From the NCBI GenBank assembly GCA_044350805.1, contig JBILGU010000010.1, forward strand, positions 1 through 64,000: 64,000 nucleotides of DNA, read 5' to 3'. The translations under genes and the position numbers were made by a program. A model generated the notes under the pieces. It saw only the letters and a list, made by a program, of their open reading frames with translations, searched no databases and had not been told where the DNA came from. Every line of letters begins with the position of its first letter. Positions within the stretch are counted from its first letter, which is position 1. Origin of the DNA: UBA6136 sp044350805. GTDB lineage: Bacteria; Pseudomonadota; Gammaproteobacteria; Methylococcales; Methylococcaceae. Below are positions 62,650 to 64,000 of this stretch, one piece after another.

Positions 62650-64000
62650 ATGCGAAGCCACCGCTGCGGAGAAGTCACGGAACATCACCTGAATCAGGAG
62701 GTTGACCTCTGTGGATGGGTGCACCGTCGCCGCGATCATGGTGGGGTCATCTTCATCGATTTGAGAGATCGCGAGGGTCTGGTCCAGGTCGTTTTTGATC
62801 CGGATTACGCCGAGGCCTTTGCCTTGGCCGAGACGGTTCGAAGTGAGTACGTTCTGAAAATTCACGGAAAAGTCCGTCCTCGTCCCGCCGGAACCGAGAA
62901 TGCGAACCTTACGACGGGGCGCATCGAGGTGCTGGCGAACTCCCTTGAGATCCTGAATCGCTCCGAAACGCCGCCTTTCCCGCTGGAAAGCGAAGTGGAA
63001 GTGAGCGAGGAAACCCGTCTTCGTTATCGCTACATCGATCTTCGCCGCCCGTTGATGCAGCAGCGCATGCGATTGCGCCGTGACATCACCCGTCATCTTC
63101 GGAACTTTATGGATGACAACGGGTTTTATGAAATCGAAACCCCATTCCTGACGAAGGCCACCCCGGAAGGGGCAAGAGACTATCTGGTGCCGAGTCGCAC
63201 CCATCCGAATCACTTTTTCGCTCTGCCCCAGTCTCCTCAGCTCTATAAGCAGCTGTTGATGATTTCCGGCATGGATCGGTATTACCAGGTCGTTCGTTGT
63301 TTCCGTGACGAAGATCTTCGTGCGGATCGCCAGCCCGAATTTACGCAGCTGGATATCGAAACCTCGTTCATGGACGAACAGGCCATCACGGATCTCAATG
63401 AAGAGATGATTCGTGAACTCTTCAAGAAATCGCTCGGGGTGGATCTTCCGAATCCGTTCCCGCGCCTGACGTATGCGGAAGCCATGCGTCGGTTTGGTTC
63501 CGACAAGCCGGATTTGCGGATCCCGCTTGAGCTGGTCGATGTGGCCGATCTTCTGAGCGACATCGAGTTCAAGGTCTTCGCAGGCCCTGCCAAGGACCCC
63601 AATGGCCGCGTCGTCGCCCTAAGGCTTCCCAATGGTGCAGAGCTCTCGCGAAAGGAAATCGATGATCTAACCCAGTACGTGAGCATCTATGGTGCCAAGG
63701 GGCTGGCTTACATCAAGGTGGCGGATCGTGCCGCCGGCATTGAAGGACTCCAGTCCCCGATCGTGAAGTTCTTGCCGGAATCGGCCGTGCTCGAAATTCT
63801 TGATCGCGTCGGTGCCCAAACCGGTGATCTCGTATTCTTTGGTGCTGACAAGGCGAAGATCGTCAACGAATCCATGGGTGCGCTGCGTCTCAAGGTCGGC
63901 CATGACCGTGGTCTTGCTCAAGGCGAGTGGGCACCGCTCTGGGTTGTTGATTTCCCCATGTTTGAGTGGGATGAGAAGGACAATCGCTGGTTCGCACTCC
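62650..64000 (+). CDS. aspS: Aspartyl-tRNA synthetase (3' end outside window)
   Basis: The first 450 codons of a class II synthetase charging tRNA(Asp) (possibly tRNA(Asn) too). ATG 62650 begins MRSHRCGEVTEHHLNQEV, the OB-fold anticodon domain (about 1-110; WVHRRRDHGGVIFIDLRD), followed by class II motif 2 region FRDEDLRADRQPEFTQLD and motif 1 RPLMQQRMRLRRDITRHL. The bacterial GAD insertion domain (about 290-430) is present in part. About 140 residues of the usual 590 lie beyond the window. Confidence 0.97.
   Translation, partial: MRSHRCGEVTEHHLNQEVDLCGWVHRRRDHGGVIFIDLRDREGLVQVVFDPDYAEAFALAETVRSEYVLKIHGKVRPRPAGTENANLTTGRIEVLANSLEILNRSETPPFPLESEVEVSEETRLRYRYIDLRRPLMQQRMRLRRDITRHLRNFMDDNGFYEIETPFLTKATPEGARDYLVPSRTHPNHFFALPQSPQLYKQLLMISGMDRYYQVVRCFRDEDLRADRQPEFTQLDIETSFMDEQAITDLNEEMIRELFKKSLGVDLPNPFPRLTYAEAMRRFGSDKPDLRIPLELVDVADLLSDIEFKVFAGPAKDPNGRVVALRLPNGAELSRKEIDDLTQYVSIYGAKGLAYIKVADRAAGIEGLQSPIVKFLPESAVLEILDRVGAQTGDLVFFGADKAKIVNESMGALRLKVGHDRGLAQGEWAPLWVVDFPMFEWDEKDNRWFAL

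Noticed and set aside
62629..63213. A 194-codon minus-strand frame inside aspS
   Set aside because: Antisense shadow of aspS, whose OB-fold and class II motifs are clear.
1..64000. tRNA, rRNA, CRISPR arrays and intact insertion sequences
   Set aside because: I looked for T-loop sequences, CCA ends, repeated spacers, transposase motifs and terminal inverted repeats by eye and found none that hold up; a tRNAscan or CRISPR search would be decisive.

Overview
The window reads as chromosomal DNA of a free-living, Gram-negative gammaproteobacterium outside the Enterobacterales. This is inferred from gene content and order: dksA-gluQ, rsx/rnf-nth, aas-lplT, yibN-secB-gpsA beside gpmI-envC-ctpA, rnhA-dnaQ beside mltD, a Kdo (lipid A core) hydroxylase, and a FeSOD. 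Genes are dense, moderately GC-rich, and often overlap by ATGA or GTGA. No tRNA, rRNA, CRISPR array or intact insertion sequence was seen.

Layout. 1-8.5 kb: tatD end, class V aminotransferase, uppP, the ackA-pta acetate operon, a CPBP protease with a CYTH protein, a LysR regulator and an NTF2-like secreted protein. 8.7-12.4 kb: sodB, a five-PAS SpoIIE phosphatase whose last PAS is a degenerate LOV domain, and a small lipoprotein cytochrome c. 12.4-18.4 kb (minus strand): one tightly overlapping unit dksA-gluQ-rsxA-B-C-G-E-nth in which rsxD/rnfD is missing. 18.5-28.8 kb: aminotransferase, FKBP lipoprotein, aas-lplT phospholipid repair pair, a lipoprotein lipase, an HTTM-DCC fusion, a nitroreductase and Kdo hydroxylase. 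28.8-32.9 kb: accessory stretch with small or orphan proteins, a phage-type zinc-motif protein, a decayed region, a glycine-zipper membrane protein, and a DUF4239 gene carrying an 11-G tract. 33-38.2 kb: psd, a DUF2062 gene, an MHS transporter, gpsA, secB, a rhodanese and an ArsR regulator with SqrR-like cysteine spacing. 38.4-42.5 kb: gpmI-envC-ctpA. 42.6-48.6 kb: a large permuted papain-like protein with a lipoprotein, cysI-DUF934, nhaD. 48.6-50.2 kb: remnant of an integrated element (integrase arm-domain fragment, small ORFs, an AT-rich four-helix membrane gene). 50.3-64 kb: SDF transporter, orphan ParA, dnaQ, rnhA, methyltransferase, mltD, rsfS, K+ channel, 2Fe-2S ferredoxin, prfC, polA, and aspS running off the end.

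How the genes work together. Most are housekeeping: acetate/acetyl-CoA interconversion (ackA-pta), cell-envelope recycling and repair (uppP, aas-lplT, psd, envC, mltD), LPS core modification (kdoO), replication and repair (dnaQ, rnhA, polA, nth), translation (dksA, gluQ, rsfS, prfC, aspS), and sulfur/redox chemistry (cysI, rhodanese, ArsR, sodB, Rnf). The most notable signals are the Rnf operon without its D subunit, the cysteine-less LOV-SpoIIE protein, the persulfide-sensor-like ArsR next to a rhodanese, the G-tract in a membrane gene, and the integrase-remnant island. I do not see a clearly new multi-gene defence or biosynthetic system.
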